DNA from: Acanthochlamys bracteata
Taxonomy: Eukaryota; Streptophyta; Magnoliopsida; Pandanales; Velloziaceae
NCBI GenBank assembly: GCA_019914995.1
Contig: CM034138.1
Span: 4,971,903 to 5,035,902 of the forward strand
DNA: 64,000 bases
Direction: 5' to 3'
The notes under the pieces were generated by a model. The model ran no database searches and had not been told where the DNA came from. It was given only the letters and a program-made list of their open reading frames with translations. Position 1 is the stretch's first letter, and every line of letters starts with the position of its first letter. Below, piece by piece: positions 37,709 to 49,115 of this stretch. Both the position numbers and the translations under genes were made by a program.

Positions 37709-38000
37709 TAACATCTTAATTTCCTTTTAGGGGATAGTCTTGTTAATGTCCATGTTTTGGGTTAGTTGTGTAAGTTGGGCTTGTCCGTGGACTTTAATCA
37801 GCCACCATCTCTTAACACTTATTAACAATGTCTCAACAACCCTAGAAATTTCTAATTTCAATTATTTGATTTCATCTTACCTGCTATCTTCTCTCTATTT
37901 CTTCCTTTCTCCCGAGCCTCCCTCACCATGATTTCTCCACCTCCCAAGCTCGTCGCCGATCGTCGTTTTCTTCTCCCACGCTCCATGTTTGGTTTGTTTA
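37709..38000 (+). mobile_element. Start of a truncated LTR-like sequence
   Basis: It begins 'tgtaacatcttaatttcc', a start shared by many plant gypsy LTRs, and continues with a pyrimidine-rich leader and CG-bearing 'cccaagctcgtcgccgat'. It starts exactly where similarity between the two direct copies ends. No other end is found. Fossil, family uncertain. Confidence 0.35.
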
Positions 38001-39159
38001 GGTTGGGACACTATATTATTGTAGCATCCATCTTCCTTGACATTTTTTAGAAAGTTAGGTATTCGTAATGAAAAATTACATCACCAGTCTTTATAAAAAA
38101 TTATGGAAGATGAGAAGATTATTTTGTTCAATCTTCACTTGTTATATATTTTGGGATTGCGTATTTACTTTTGTCTCGCAAGGTAAGTTATGGTTTTGTG
38201 CTTTCAGATTTGATATGGCTATTTCTCATAACTGAAATCTTTATTCTTGAGAAATGTGGAGCGTATTAGATTGATGTATCTTTTGCATGTTAGTAAGGAT
38301 TAAATGTAAACTTATTGAGCACCTTATGGCAGCTAGTTGTTGGAGTAGTTGATGCCATACTTGCGTTTGTCTTTTAGTAAGTAGCGAGTGTAAACTCATC
38401 ATTTAAACAATTTTAATCCTTTACCTTGAAAACATAGTGCATTAGTTTTGGGATTTACATAGAAAAGTCTTTTTTCTATCAGGTGTTGACTGTCATTGTA
38501 TGCAAATTGATTATTTTAAAATTGGAAGCAATCTGTTTTTTGCCAAAGCTGGCTGTTTAAGAGAAGCGTACATCTCTAACGTAATTGCATTATGTAAAAA
38601 ATCAGCTTGCTTGGAGGGGAATGCAAAAGTTTTCACAGTTCCTCTCGAATTAGCTTTTGTATTCTCAATTTGATTCTTTTATAGATTCTAATTTGAGTTG
38701 TCTAACAAGTTTTATATATTAAATGGTCTATGTTCAAATTAAAGAACTTGGCACGCATGCTAGATAGATTTATTTATGCTATATGTTGGCATATTAGAGA
38801 ACTTCTACATTAGTTAGTCAAAATATTTGAGTGTAATTTTTTTGTAATGTATAATCACTTTATTTTCACATAATTGTTGAGATTATTGAATTGTAATTTT
38901 ACCAAATTAAGATTTACATCAGATATAGGTTAGCTTAAAATCTTAACACTTCAATGTTTCTCATATTAATTTTCTTTCAATACATAATACTCCGTTGAGG
39001 TGACGTTCTAAAAAATATATTTGTAGAGTAAGATATATGTTTCTAAATTTGGAGGAAGGCTAATTTTGGATTTGCTTAACTTCTAATTCCGAAAATTCTC
39101 AATACCTTACCTTTTATTTGTTTTTCTTTGCTAATTTGATTTCCAATGATATTCAACAG
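38001..39159 (+). other. AT-rich DNA, nothing recognised
   Basis: Intron-like T-rich sequence. No ORF, repeat or terminal structure could be supported. Confidence 0.4.
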
Positions 39160-39219
39160 ATTTTATTATGACGGGATGCACATAGCTTTAGCCATGTGTT
39201 TACGGGAGCTATATCCAAG
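39160..39219 (+). pseudogene. Candidate 60-bp internal exon
   Basis: Bounded by 'attcaacag' and 'aag|gtatgt', close to plant consensus. One frame reads FYYDGMHIALAMCLRELYP with no stop. Exon length is a multiple of three. The peptide is protein-like but I do not recognise it, and no partner exon is found nearby, so it could be a remnant or a member of a gene extending beyond what I can join. Confidence 0.35.
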
Positions 39220-39564
39220 GTATGTAATAAGGTGCTGGTCGTGACTAGTTATACATAAGATATTTTATTCTCATTTTGTGGTTGAAATATTTCATTACTA
39301 GCGATTGTTCCATTATACCTGCAAGTTTTGTTGCAAGAACCCCTAGATTTTTACAGGGCGCTCGTTCTTGCGGCAATTTTTTGTCAGAAGCATAGACTTT
39401 AATCAAATTATTTTTATATAATTCCAGTCGTGGAATTTGGACAAGTTCTTGATGTAAATAGTATTAAAAGATGAGTGTAGCATTTCAGCTGTTGCTTTTT
39501 TATTTCAAGATATAATAAAATTATTTTCTTTTGATTTAATTTTATAGTGATAGCTATTGATGGG

Positions 39565-40110
39565 TAGAGATGCAAAAATGGGCCAAGCCAAATGGGCCAT
39601 CGTGGACCAATCTTTCGGCCTGAGTACTAGCCCCCGCCCGCCCGGCCCGATCCTTTAGGTGGTATCGGGCTGACTTTGTCGGCCCGCCCGCCAATGTTAT
39701 TGTTATATTGACCGGACAACGTTGTCTTTGACCCGATTAAAAACCAACGGTTTGCCAATGTCAGCATGATGTCATGCTGATATTAGCAGACCGTTTGCAT
39801 GCTGCCAGTGACAACCAACGATAACACACCCGTTGGCTATAGACTGCATTTTTTTAATTCACATTTTATCTAAAGATACATGCTATCTTTATTCATTTTT
39901 CACACAACTTTCTCAATTCTCATTTTCATTCTACTCAAACTCATACAAATTTATAAAATTAATTTTTTCTTTTATTTTTTAAATTCACATTTCTTCGTTC
40001 TCTAGTTCTCAAAAAATTTTAGTTGTTATTTTAAATGCATCCAAATATTTGTGCCATTAATCTTGATATGGATGACTATGGCATTGATGATCAAAATTTT
40101 GCAATAAACG
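39565..40110 (+). mobile_element. 5' end of a hAT transposon, 3' part missing
   Basis: It starts 'tagagatgcaaaaatgggcc' and goes on with GC-rich 'cccgcccgcccggccc', a layout typical of plant hAT elements. The next 400 bases look like a promoter and leader, with a strong 10-bp inverted repeat (tcagcatga/tcatgctga near 39760), then an ATG at 40037 followed by an acidic start (NICAINLDMDDYGIDDQ) that closes within about 30 codons. No DDE/hAT dimerisation region and no second end are found, so it is a truncated relic. Confidence 0.55.
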
Positions 40111-40552
40111 TAACATATTATCTTCATGGTTTTTGTCTTTTAGTCTATCTTGGATGATGTTATTTCCAATCCTAAATGTTAATTCATTTGTCTCCTTTCA
40201 GATGGTTTGCTTCTCGTACCTGCCGTTAGCCAATCAGCTATACTTTTTTTCTTTGTTGTTATTATCAAAATTGTAGCTTTCCCGAAAACTTGTAAGGAAG
40301 TGTTTCTATTCGTGAGATAGAGGTTGGCGAGCTTGCCAATAGGTTTTACTCAGTATGTTTTGCTTTCTCCTACCCATATGTTAAGAAGCCAGAGTCTCTC
40401 AAGATCCATATTTTGTGGTAGAAAAGACATTCGCTAGATTAGCTTCTCTTCACTGAAGTGCATTGTAATCTCTCTTCCTATCTTTCCAATCTTGTTGGAA
40501 ATCTCTATTTTTGTTTGATCCTATTTCTTATTGTTGTCAGATTAAATACTAT
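40111..40552. other. Unrecognised DNA downstream of the hAT relic
   Basis: AT-rich sequence with no ORF or repeat beyond a few dozen bases. May include decayed hAT sequence. Confidence 0.3.
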
Positions 40553-40720
40553 GTTTTCATCGAACATTCTATTCCTAGAAGTTCTTACATAGAAGCTCAT
40601 AAGATGTTGAAGTTTTCATCAAACATTCTTTTCCTAGAAGATGTTAATAGAAGCTCATAAGATGTTGAAGTTTTTGTTAAACATTATTTCCTTAAGTCTA
40701 AAGTTCATAAGATGTTGAAT
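40553..40720 (+). repeat. Minisatellite, three units of about 58 bp
   Basis: Units start at about 40553, 40612 and 40670 and share 'aacattc', 'cctagaag' and 'aagctcataagatgttgaag'. The third unit is the most diverged. Confidence 0.85.
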
Positions 40721-43106
40721 TTTTTTGGTGATCATTTAGAAGTAAAATGTGGTGAATCATTATTCCTTTATGATTTTCTATTTTTTCGAAGTATGATTTC
40801 TCACTTTTATGAATATTTTTTTATTAATTTTATGACCTACTCAAGTAACATATACTTGCTATACAATACTTCATATTGTTGAAGGAGCACAAAAAATGTC
40901 AGAAAGAATGTGTTAAAAATTACACGGAGTAGTAGAAATATTTGCAAGCAGTTTAAAATCAAACTCTACATGTGTTTCCATTTAACCATTATTATTGTGT
41001 TCTTGAATTTTGTATAAATACTAGAAATTAATTTAGAGTGAGGAGAGCGAGATCCAACAAAGAGGAAATTAAACTAACATATGGCAATCAATAAATTCGT
41101 TGGAAGCAAAATTCTTGTTGGTTAACCATTGCATAAACATGAAACCACTTGGAAATGTTTGTGACACAGTTTCTTATAACCTTAGTGCACCTTTACTTTT
41201 AGGCAAGTTCTTCCTAAAACCTAATAAAGGGCATTGTCCAATGCACCTCTCTAGGCATTTTAGTTATGGTCTGCTATTTGTTATTTGCAGTAGATCAATT
41301 GTATATATAATTCCAACACTAAGAAGACATATTGAGTTCTAGATTTTAGGTGAGATAGTGCAGGCCAAGTCTAAACTTCAAATTTGTCTATGCTATCTGA
41401 GATCTATTTATGTTTTGCAACTTTTATGTTCCGTAGCCATTGTTGTAATTAAAGTCGTCCTTTATTGATAAAATTGGCAAAGCATACTTTATTGGCATAA
41501 GCTCTTAAAAAGTTGATAATTACTTTAAATTTTAATACTCTCATTTTGCTGTATCTACTTTTCTTTCAAAATATGTTTTCAATTTGAAGAAAAACATTTT
41601 CTTTGAATTACAACTTTTGCAGCAAGTTTTAATTCTAAGAACCTTGTTCAAGTTGAACAGCACCTAATTTTGCAATACAAAACAAATTACATAATCAACA
41701 AGAAGGTTATGTTTCCAATTTTGTGAACAAAATTAAGAAGGATGGGGAAGACGAAGGACAAGTAGTGAGAGTGCTTAATCTACTACATGAAATTATTACA
41801 AGTAACTTTTAGCTTCCATGCCACCATTAAAGGAAGTTTTTGAAGCAGGTTATAAAACAAGGCTGCTGGAATGAATTGTTTAGTGTAACACGTCCTCTAC
41901 CCAGTCTGGTAACCAAATGCAAGCTTGAATATCAAACTAAGTGAACAAGATTTTCTAAAATATGACTTAGTATTGTTTGCAAGAACTTAAAAATGAAGAA
42001 AAGCGAAAAGCAAGTTTACTTTATGTTTGACAACTAAAGTCTTTTCAATGTTGTTGTGATCAATTTCCTAAAGTGCAGTACAACTTTTGAAAAGGCCGAC
42101 TGCTTTCGCATCCATAATTTCCGCAAAAATAGTTCATAGGTGAGCTCCAATAATTGCTTTTACAACATCCAATTAAAAATAATAGTTAACATAACCAACT
42201 AAGGTACTCAAAATCAAAAGAAAATAAACGATTGATTGAAATTATTCTTGATTTTATACACTCCAGCTGCTACATAACATCTGATGATGATGAATAAATA
42301 TCTTGCTATAGGTGTTGAAGTCCGTTAATGACTCCGAGTGCAAACCCAAAATCTCTGCCTAATGTAAGGCCAACCTTAGACCTATTCATACAAATCACAC
42401 GTTATAGAAATAGAGAATATCATACGGTTAATGGATAGATTAATACAAAATACACAAGTGGGAGCCAAAGAAGCTATATTAGTCTGAAACAATCCTCACA
42501 TATTTGCAAATTTTAATCTCATCTTAATATTGAAGCGACAAACTACTTATGAAATGAAGTTTTTCTAGAATAAAGGATCTTTTGAAAATTTTGGAGAAAA
42601 CAAGCTATATTTTTTGTCTTAGAAGAAATAATAAAAATCAATAATAAGATATTATGACGTAAAATTTTTCTATATTTTTCAAATTTAAAAAATAAACTCC
42701 GTAGAATGTTGTAGAAGGTTATAAATGAAAACTTGGAACTAAAATGTTATTGAAAAACACTATATGGTGCCACAAACGTTGTATAAGGTTCCATAAATTT
42801 GGAATTAAAAATGTTACTAAAATGTTGTAGAAGGTCCTATAAATGGTGCCAAAATCATATTGTTGAAAATCCTATGTGATTTATGGCTTGATGCTCAATT
42901 GTATTGCTCAATTAGAATTGATTTACTCCTTGTTGTTGCATTTATTAACTGATTTTTTGTCCAATCTTAGATTAATGTATCATTTTCGACACAATTTATG
43001 GTCGAAACAGTCATCTACCTCTTCTCAGAATGGTTCTAGTGTTAATGCATGCTATCTAATATTTAAGATGGACCTATGTTAATGTATCTAAAACCTCTAC
43101 TTTCTT
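40721..43106. other. Unrecognised AT-rich DNA with local repeats
   Basis: 40870-41080 is the diverged partner of 21400-21640. 42705-42850 has a degenerate tandem motif ('gttgta-aaggt' then 'tataaatggtgcc') repeated two to three times. The ORF at 41100-41342 (80 codons) has no recognised domain. No host gene is supported. Confidence 0.4.
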
Positions 43107-43504
43107 TCGTGCCTAATGTCTTCTAAGAAAATTAGTTAAAAAGTTTTTATGAAGTTTTCTGATAATGGTGGTTGTTCATAAAGTAGAGAAGATTAAAAAA
43201 AAGTTATCTTTAAAGAAAACATCATGAATTTAGGAGAAGTTCAGGAACTAAAGAATAGACTTGACAACTTATCAGCTCACTATATACTTCTTGAGATACT
43301 TCAACTATTCATTCTAGATTGCCTCATAAAATTTAATCTCTATCATTTTCAAGTAACAAATAACAAATTCATCTGCCTGAAGATATTAACTTAGGCTCCT
43401 TTGTAAACAACCCAAGTCTTTTACTAGCATTTGAATTTGAATTTGTTTTTTTTTCCTTCTTTTTTTGGTTGTTCTTGCTTTATAGGACCAGCTTTTTGTT
43501 TTAG

Positions 43505-43632
43505 GAGTGAGCACTAGTGTGGGTATACCATTGTGGAATCAGATAGTTTGGGTGCATCATAAAATAGTTGGTGGTTCAATTACATCTTTCGTTCAAAAGG
43601 CTGGACATATAGCAAGTGCATATGTAATGTAG
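43505..43632 (+). pseudogene. Exon-like piece in the left palindrome arm
   Basis: After an acceptor 'ttgttttag' one frame is open to a TAG, reading VSTSVGIPLWNQIVW and VGGSITSFVQKAG. The inverted partner near 49130-49255 keeps nucleotide similarity but not the frame. Probably part of a host gene duplicated with the palindrome; family not recognised. Confidence 0.35.
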
Positions 43633-43674
43633 CAGATTTCTAAATTGAATTACCTTAACATGGTGGCAAATTAG

Positions 43675-43918
43675 GAGCGCGTTTGAAACGCTGCTTTTCA
43701 AATTTTCTCATTTCACGATTTTCAATACATATTTTATAAGTATATAAAAAATTATTTAAAAATTTAGAAAATGTAGAAAAATTCTACGGAGTGAGATCTT
43801 TTTATTGCATATTTTTATTATTTTTTTGGAAGTAAAAAAATAGAGCTCGTTTCTCAAAAAGATAAAATATCTTCTATTTCAGAAAAGCTCCATTTCATAA
43901 GCACTCCAAAACGCCCAC
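43675..43918. mobile_element. MITE in the left arm only
   Basis: It begins 'taggagcgcgtttg' and ends 'aagcactccaaaacgccc', with imperfect inverted ends. It interrupts sequence that is continuous in the right arm near 49090-49110, so the right arm acts as the empty site. It is related to the copy at 25326-25573. The superfamily is not decided; a 3-bp 'tag' on both sides is possible. Confidence 0.75.
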
Positions 43919-44269
43919 TAGGTTTATGTCAACTATCTAATAAATTGGTCAAGATTACTAAACTCTAATCGAACCTAAATATTTGTATAGGTAAAAATTG
44001 TTAATCATAACACAACCTATTTAATAATCGTATCAAATTCGGATCAATAATTTAATAATCAAAATATCAAAATGAGAATTATAAAAATCAAAGTTCTAAC
44101 AATCATAAGTGAAATTTGTTAAGAACTATGGCCATGTTTGGCTCTGCTTTTTATTCTGCTTTTTACATAAAAAAAGCACTAAATAGTAAAATGAGTGTTT
44201 GGCAAAACTGCTTATCATAAAAAATAAGCTGCTTTTTGCTCACAAAATGAGAAGCAGTAAAATAATGCT

Positions 44270-45147
44270 TTTATGATATACCTGATAGCGTGATGTGAGT
44301 TGGAGATGTGTTCTCACTCGGTCGCCTATCTTGTATGACTGTTATACTTGATGCATTCGCATATATCATTACATATACTTATTTGCATTGGTGCACATGT
44401 ATATATATATATATATTATATATTGAGAGTGTTCTATAATATTATTTCATATTACCGTATCTCTACTAAGCATTGAGTTGGTATGAGACGATTCAGGATT
44501 TAGTAGAATCTGATCTGATCTATCGTTGAATCTGCTACATACAGATAGTACTGTAGCACCTAGTTATTGCATTAGCTATTTAAGTTGGACATTCTGCTGT
44601 TTTATCTCATTGAGACTGGGCTCACCCTCTTTTCTTTTCTTTGGCCTCCCCCAGATATGTGAGAGGCTATCGGGTGCTGATTTGATTCGATATTGTTGGA
44701 CCGAGAGTGTACGGAAGAGGGTATACCATAATCTTTGGCATATAGTTAGCCCTGTAATTCTCAAGAGGCATTGACTTTTTTTGTACTTTATTGTATGTAG
44801 TATTATGATAGTATTTGTTTTAGATTGTAACAAGTGTTGTTTACTATTTATCGATAACTTTTTGTTAGATGTATTTTTGTAAACGATTTTTTTTATCTTT
44901 GGATTAAAAATATTTTTTTTTTTTTTTTGAATTTTTGGTGATAAATATAATTATTATTACTTTCGCATGTCTTTCTATTGAGTTTTTTTTTATTGAAGAT
45001 CATGTCAAAATTTTCTTAAATATTGACAAATTATTAGTTTTACCGAGCATAGTTTTGGGTCATGCTTACTGGATTGGGCCGAGTTTGAGCCTTATCTGGA
45101 CTCGGTTTAGTCCAGTGCCAGTTAGGATTTAGTTTTGGGTCTTGATA
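44270..45147 (+). mobile_element. LTR-like fragment C, 3' part only
   Basis: Matches the last 0.9 kb of LTR B (16317-17163) in opposite orientation. Shared blocks are 'gatagcgtgatgtgagttgg', 'gcatatatcattacatata', 'gagactgggctcaccctctt' and the ending 'ttttgggtcttgata'. The 5' portion is absent, and the fragment lies entirely inside the TIR element, just past its left end. Fossil. Confidence 0.75.
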
Positions 45148-47309
45148 CATTCCTTTCGACACCCCCTCGTTAGAGGTCTACTTTTACCCTCCACAGCAGA
45201 TTTTTTCCTCTCTACTTCCAGCGTCTTTCTCCTTTTTGTCAGTGTTGCTCTAGTGAGCCATTTGAGCCGTGTTCTCAGCCGGCATCTCTACTTCCAGTGT
45301 CTCTACTTCCAGTGAGGAAATCCTATAGTTAGTTAGGAGAATAGTTCTACGTGGTCAATATTACATTTCAAAGATGTGCCAAGAAAAATTTATCTCCTCA
45401 TCTAGATAAAACTTTCTCCTCTATCATTTCAACCAAATTTCTGCTCTGGTATCGAGATGAGCTAGTTCGTCGAGCCCTTCTCTCAAGCTTGTATTTGTTT
45501 GGTATTGGTTTAGTTGATTTAAGATCTTTGGTTGGTTATTCCTGAAATTATTGTCTATTAATAGATGACAATGTTACTACGAAGCTTACTTGTTTTACTC
45601 GTTGTCGTTATCAGCTTCTAGTTAAGTGTGCATTTCCAAAAAAATTTTTTCTCAACCTGAATGCTGGAGTTTTGGTATTGAAAGGCATTCCAATGGATTG
45701 TGATTTACCATATAAGGACATTGCAATGGATTGTACTTTATAATATGCAAGTGGTAATCCATCTATTTCTGTTATGTTCGCTTTTTCTACAAAATTTTGA
45801 TTCTAGATGAGATGAAAATAGGTGGTTTTGTATTTTCATCCTTTTAAAAGGTTGGTATCAATCTTAGCACTTTTAAGTAAGTTGGTACTAACATGTCTGC
45901 AACTATACAATTATGTGGATAATTTTATTCGTTTATTTGTTAATTGCATTTGAAGTAGGTATCCCTTTGTATTGCTTTCTTTATTAAGTTGTTCAATGAA
46001 TGAAGGTAAAATAAGATGCAACTGACATGAAAAACAGCATAGAAGAGAACAAAGTGTTAATTGCAAAGAAGGGGGCAGAGGTTCAAGCGGCCAAGGCTGA
46101 GCTCGAATCTATCATATTATTGGATATATTATGGTTGTGATGATTGATATATCTATGGTACCTCACTCAAAGGAAGCTATAATCAGTCATGGATTGTAGA
46201 GTCATGGTTTGAAGTTTAGTATATATGTGCTTCTGAACATTGTATGCATATACGCTTTGCACCTCTTTTCTTTAATTGTGTTTTGCTCCAATTTTCTCTA
46301 GTTGTGCTGTAACAACTTATCTATTGCTATGTTTTGCTCCCACTTTGTTTTTTTGTTTGTGTTTACTAGCACTAGCAATTTGTCTTTATGGACATTTTCA
46401 TATCATCTTCAATTGGTTAATGTTAATATTTTATGCTAACCACTTGCTGAAATTTGGCTTTGAGTGAGCAAGGATATTGTATTAAATGACTACATCTTTT
46501 GTCAAGCTTAATTATTTTAATTGTAATTTTGTCATAACCACAAAAATTGAAAAATCATTCTATTATGCAACTACTTGTTGAGGTTCATTTTTTTGTGTTA
46601 GTTGGATATGAAGGTGCTAGTGATGACCATATAATCCGCATATGGTTATTTTTTTGTGAATTGTGTTAGCTGGAACCCTTCAAATACCCACATGCTTGCA
46701 TCAGTTTGTGATGGCCATTGATCCGCATCTGGGGATTAAACAAAGTTAGCCTAACATATAATGGAAGCTCTCAAAGCAACATTTATATAGCAATCTTTAT
46801 TTATCCACTACAATGGAAATAGCAAATGACAAAAGGCAGAGTGTGAGTCCCCATTTGTTGGACACATCTCCTACATTAGCCCCTCTAATGAAGAACCAGG
46901 CCTTTTCTAGGGATAACAATTTATCTTTACTTTGTTCTTTTACAAGCAATGGGTTTTGTAACGTAAGGCTGTAAATATTTTGTTCTTTTATCCAACATTT
47001 GTTCTGGATGTATACACAATCGCCAAAAGAACATTTGATTGAATGCATTGTCCCTATTCTAGTAAATATTTTTTTTATTAATCTCCTTTCTTTATGTATC
47101 ATGGCTGAATACGAAATTTCTTGCAATGAAGAAGATTATCGGCCTCTCTTCAACTTGCAAGGTCAAACGATATTTACTAGATTGGAGATGTTAAAACTAT
47201 TTGGACTTATTGCATAAATAATCTAGTGATTAGAGATGCAATTATCTCTTAACATATATTTTACTATTATATTAAACATAGTATATTTATATATTTAAAA
47301 ATATTATAA
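45148..47309. other. Interior cargo of the TIR element, unidentified
   Basis: No transposase motifs found. A repeated 'tctacttccag' occurs at 45220-45315. At 46017-46139 one frame reads MKNSIEENKVLIAKKGAEVQ then AAKAELESI, charged and helix-like, the most protein-like piece here, followed by a stop; it could be a captured exon. The ORFs at 46797-47126 (minus) and 46999-47217 (plus) overlap and are unconvincing. Confidence 0.35.
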
Positions 47310-47342
47310 CAAATAAATAATATATATATATATATATATATA
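47310..47342. repeat. AT dinucleotide microsatellite
   Basis: An uninterrupted (at)n run of about 28 bases in a very AT-rich stretch inside the TIR element. A shorter one is at 44400-44416. Confidence 0.9.
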
Positions 47343-48149
47343 TTAATAAGTTTATAAATATTAATATAAAAAATATTAAACAAAAAATATTTTAAAATAT
47401 GTAATAAAAATAAATTTTCAAAAACTTAGATTATATATGAAGATAGATTCAAAAGTTTATCAATACATCATTTATTATACACCTAATCATATTTCTGTCA
47501 TTATATATGTCATTCACTTATAAGCACAAGTTTAGCCAAACATATCTTTAATTTTTTTTTATGAAAAATCTTTAAATAGTGAAATTTAGCCAAAGAAAAT
47601 TATAAAAAAAAAAATAGTTTCTCAATCAAAAGCTCAACAGCTGATTTTTTCAGCAAAAGCTTATAAATAGCTTCTTTTGCTGAAAAACTGTAAATTTAAA
47701 ACTTAGCCAAACATGATCTATATATGCAAGACTAGAAAAGATTAATTTTAATGACCTATATAAACTAAGTAATCAACTAATCAAAACATGATAACTTAAG
47801 CAACATAATATACAAACTAAATTAAATAAAACTCAATGTCATTGTCATAAAGACTTTCTAACTATTAGCTAAAGTGTGCTATCCTACACGAATTACATGG
47901 GTCAATCACGGGTCAATTTGAAATTGATCTAAACATATGTTTTGTTTGGGTCGGCTTTGTTAACCTATTAGTAGATATTTTATGAGATTGGCTTGAATTA
48001 AAATTACCGTGGTCCTTTTAGATCAAACCTATAATTTGATGTACGCTAAACAAAAATCATAAACTACGGTTATGCTTAGGTAAAAACCTATGGTTTATTT
48101 AATCTTTTAGCCTTATTAGTAGATTCACATAATACTTGGACAACCTAGA

Positions 48150-48282
48150 AAATATTAACTATTTTTAATAATCCGACCCTTAAATTGAAAGTTTGAAAGA
48201 AACTGTGTTTTCAAAGAGCTAACTCTAAGTAGTTTTCTAAGCTTCTTAAGCATATTTAATTTGATGGCTTTCTAAAGATATC
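48150..48282 (-). mobile_element. Copia pol end and LTR start, left copy
   Basis: The minus strand carries the same pol-end and LTR-start sequence as 48311-48446, mirrored about the palindrome centre. It is a broken fossil and represents the same original element end, duplicated. Confidence 0.75.
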
Positions 48283-48310
48283 AAGGAAGCAAACACCAAC
48301 CAAATATTCT

Positions 48311-48446
48311 TATAACTGAAGAAAAAGTTGCTGATATCTTTACAAAGCCCATCAAATTAAATATGCTTCAGAAGCTTAGGAAACTATTTGTAGTTAGCTC
48401 TTTGAAAACATATTTTCTTTCAAACTTTCAATTGAAGGGTGGGATT
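48311..48446 (+). mobile_element. Copia pol end and LTR start, right copy
   Basis: The plus strand reads EEKVADIFTKPIK, the conserved C-terminal motif of Ty1/copia RNase H. A purine-rich tract 'gaagggtggga' follows, and then an LTR-like start 'ttgaaaatagttaat'. Only this short end of pol is present; the rest of the element is missing. The LTR's own end is not clear. Old and broken. Confidence 0.8.
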
Positions 48447-48929
48447 ATTGAAAATAGTTAATATTTTCTAAGTTGTCCAAGTATTATGTGATTCTACTGA
48501 TAAGGCTAAAAAGATCAAATAAAAAACCATAGGTTTTTTACCTAAGCTTTTACCATAGTTCACGATATTTGTTTAGCGTACAACAAATTACAGGTTTGAT
48601 CTAAAAGGACAGAAGGTAATTTAAATTAAACCAATCTCATAAATGATCTACTAATGTTACTTAACAAAGCCGAACCAATAAAAAAAATGGTTTGGATCAC
48701 TTTAGGATTGACCGACGATGACCCACATAATCTGTATAATCAATTGGATAGCCCACTTTAACTAACAGTTCGAAAGACTTTACGACAATGACATTAAATT
48801 TTATTTAATTTAGTTTATATATTATGTTGCTTAAGTTTATCATGTTTTGAGTAGTTTCTTACTTAGTTATATATGTCACTAAAATTAATCTTTCCTACTC
48901 TTGCATATATAGTTCCTAACAGATTTCAC

Positions 48930-49115
48930 TATTATTGTTGGAATTTAATTTATGATTCTCATTTTGAAATTTGATTATTAATATTGACCCAAATTTGACA
49001 CGATTATTAAATAAGTTGGGTTATGTTTAACAATTTTTACCTATACAAATATATATATTCGGTTATAGTTGATCGATTTTGACATGAACTTAATATATTA
49101 ACCTCCCACCCCTAT
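48930..49115. mobile_element. Degenerate hAT-MITE relative in the right arm
   Basis: Similar to the 3' half of 13296-13827: 'gacccaaatttgacacgatt', 'taaataagttgggtta' and a terminal 'cccacccctatta'. The left arm keeps a mirrored version around 43925-44080, so this MITE predates the inverted duplication. Confidence 0.6.

Larger units (their letters stand above)
44130..47718. mobile_element. 3.6-kb TIR element inserted in the left arm
   Basis: The left end 'ggccatgtttggct' and the inverted right end 'gatcatgtttggct' match at 12 of 14 bases. The flanks are tat (44127-44129) and tat (47719-47721). The uninterrupted right arm reads 'gaactatatatgcaag' (complement of 48896-48911), exactly the flanks with one tat removed, so this is a clean insertion with a 3-bp target duplication. 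A 3-bp duplication suggests PIF/Harbinger, though the usual target is TWA. The ends carry 'aagcagc / agctttt' runs like known plant MITEs. The interior holds LTR fragment C and about 2.3 kb of other DNA but no recognisable transposase, so it is a non-autonomous, possibly cargo-carrying element. Confidence 0.8.

Noticed and set aside
44526-44833. Overlapping plus and minus ORFs of 82-85 codons
   Set aside because: They lie inside LTR fragment C and mirror each other; not independent genes.
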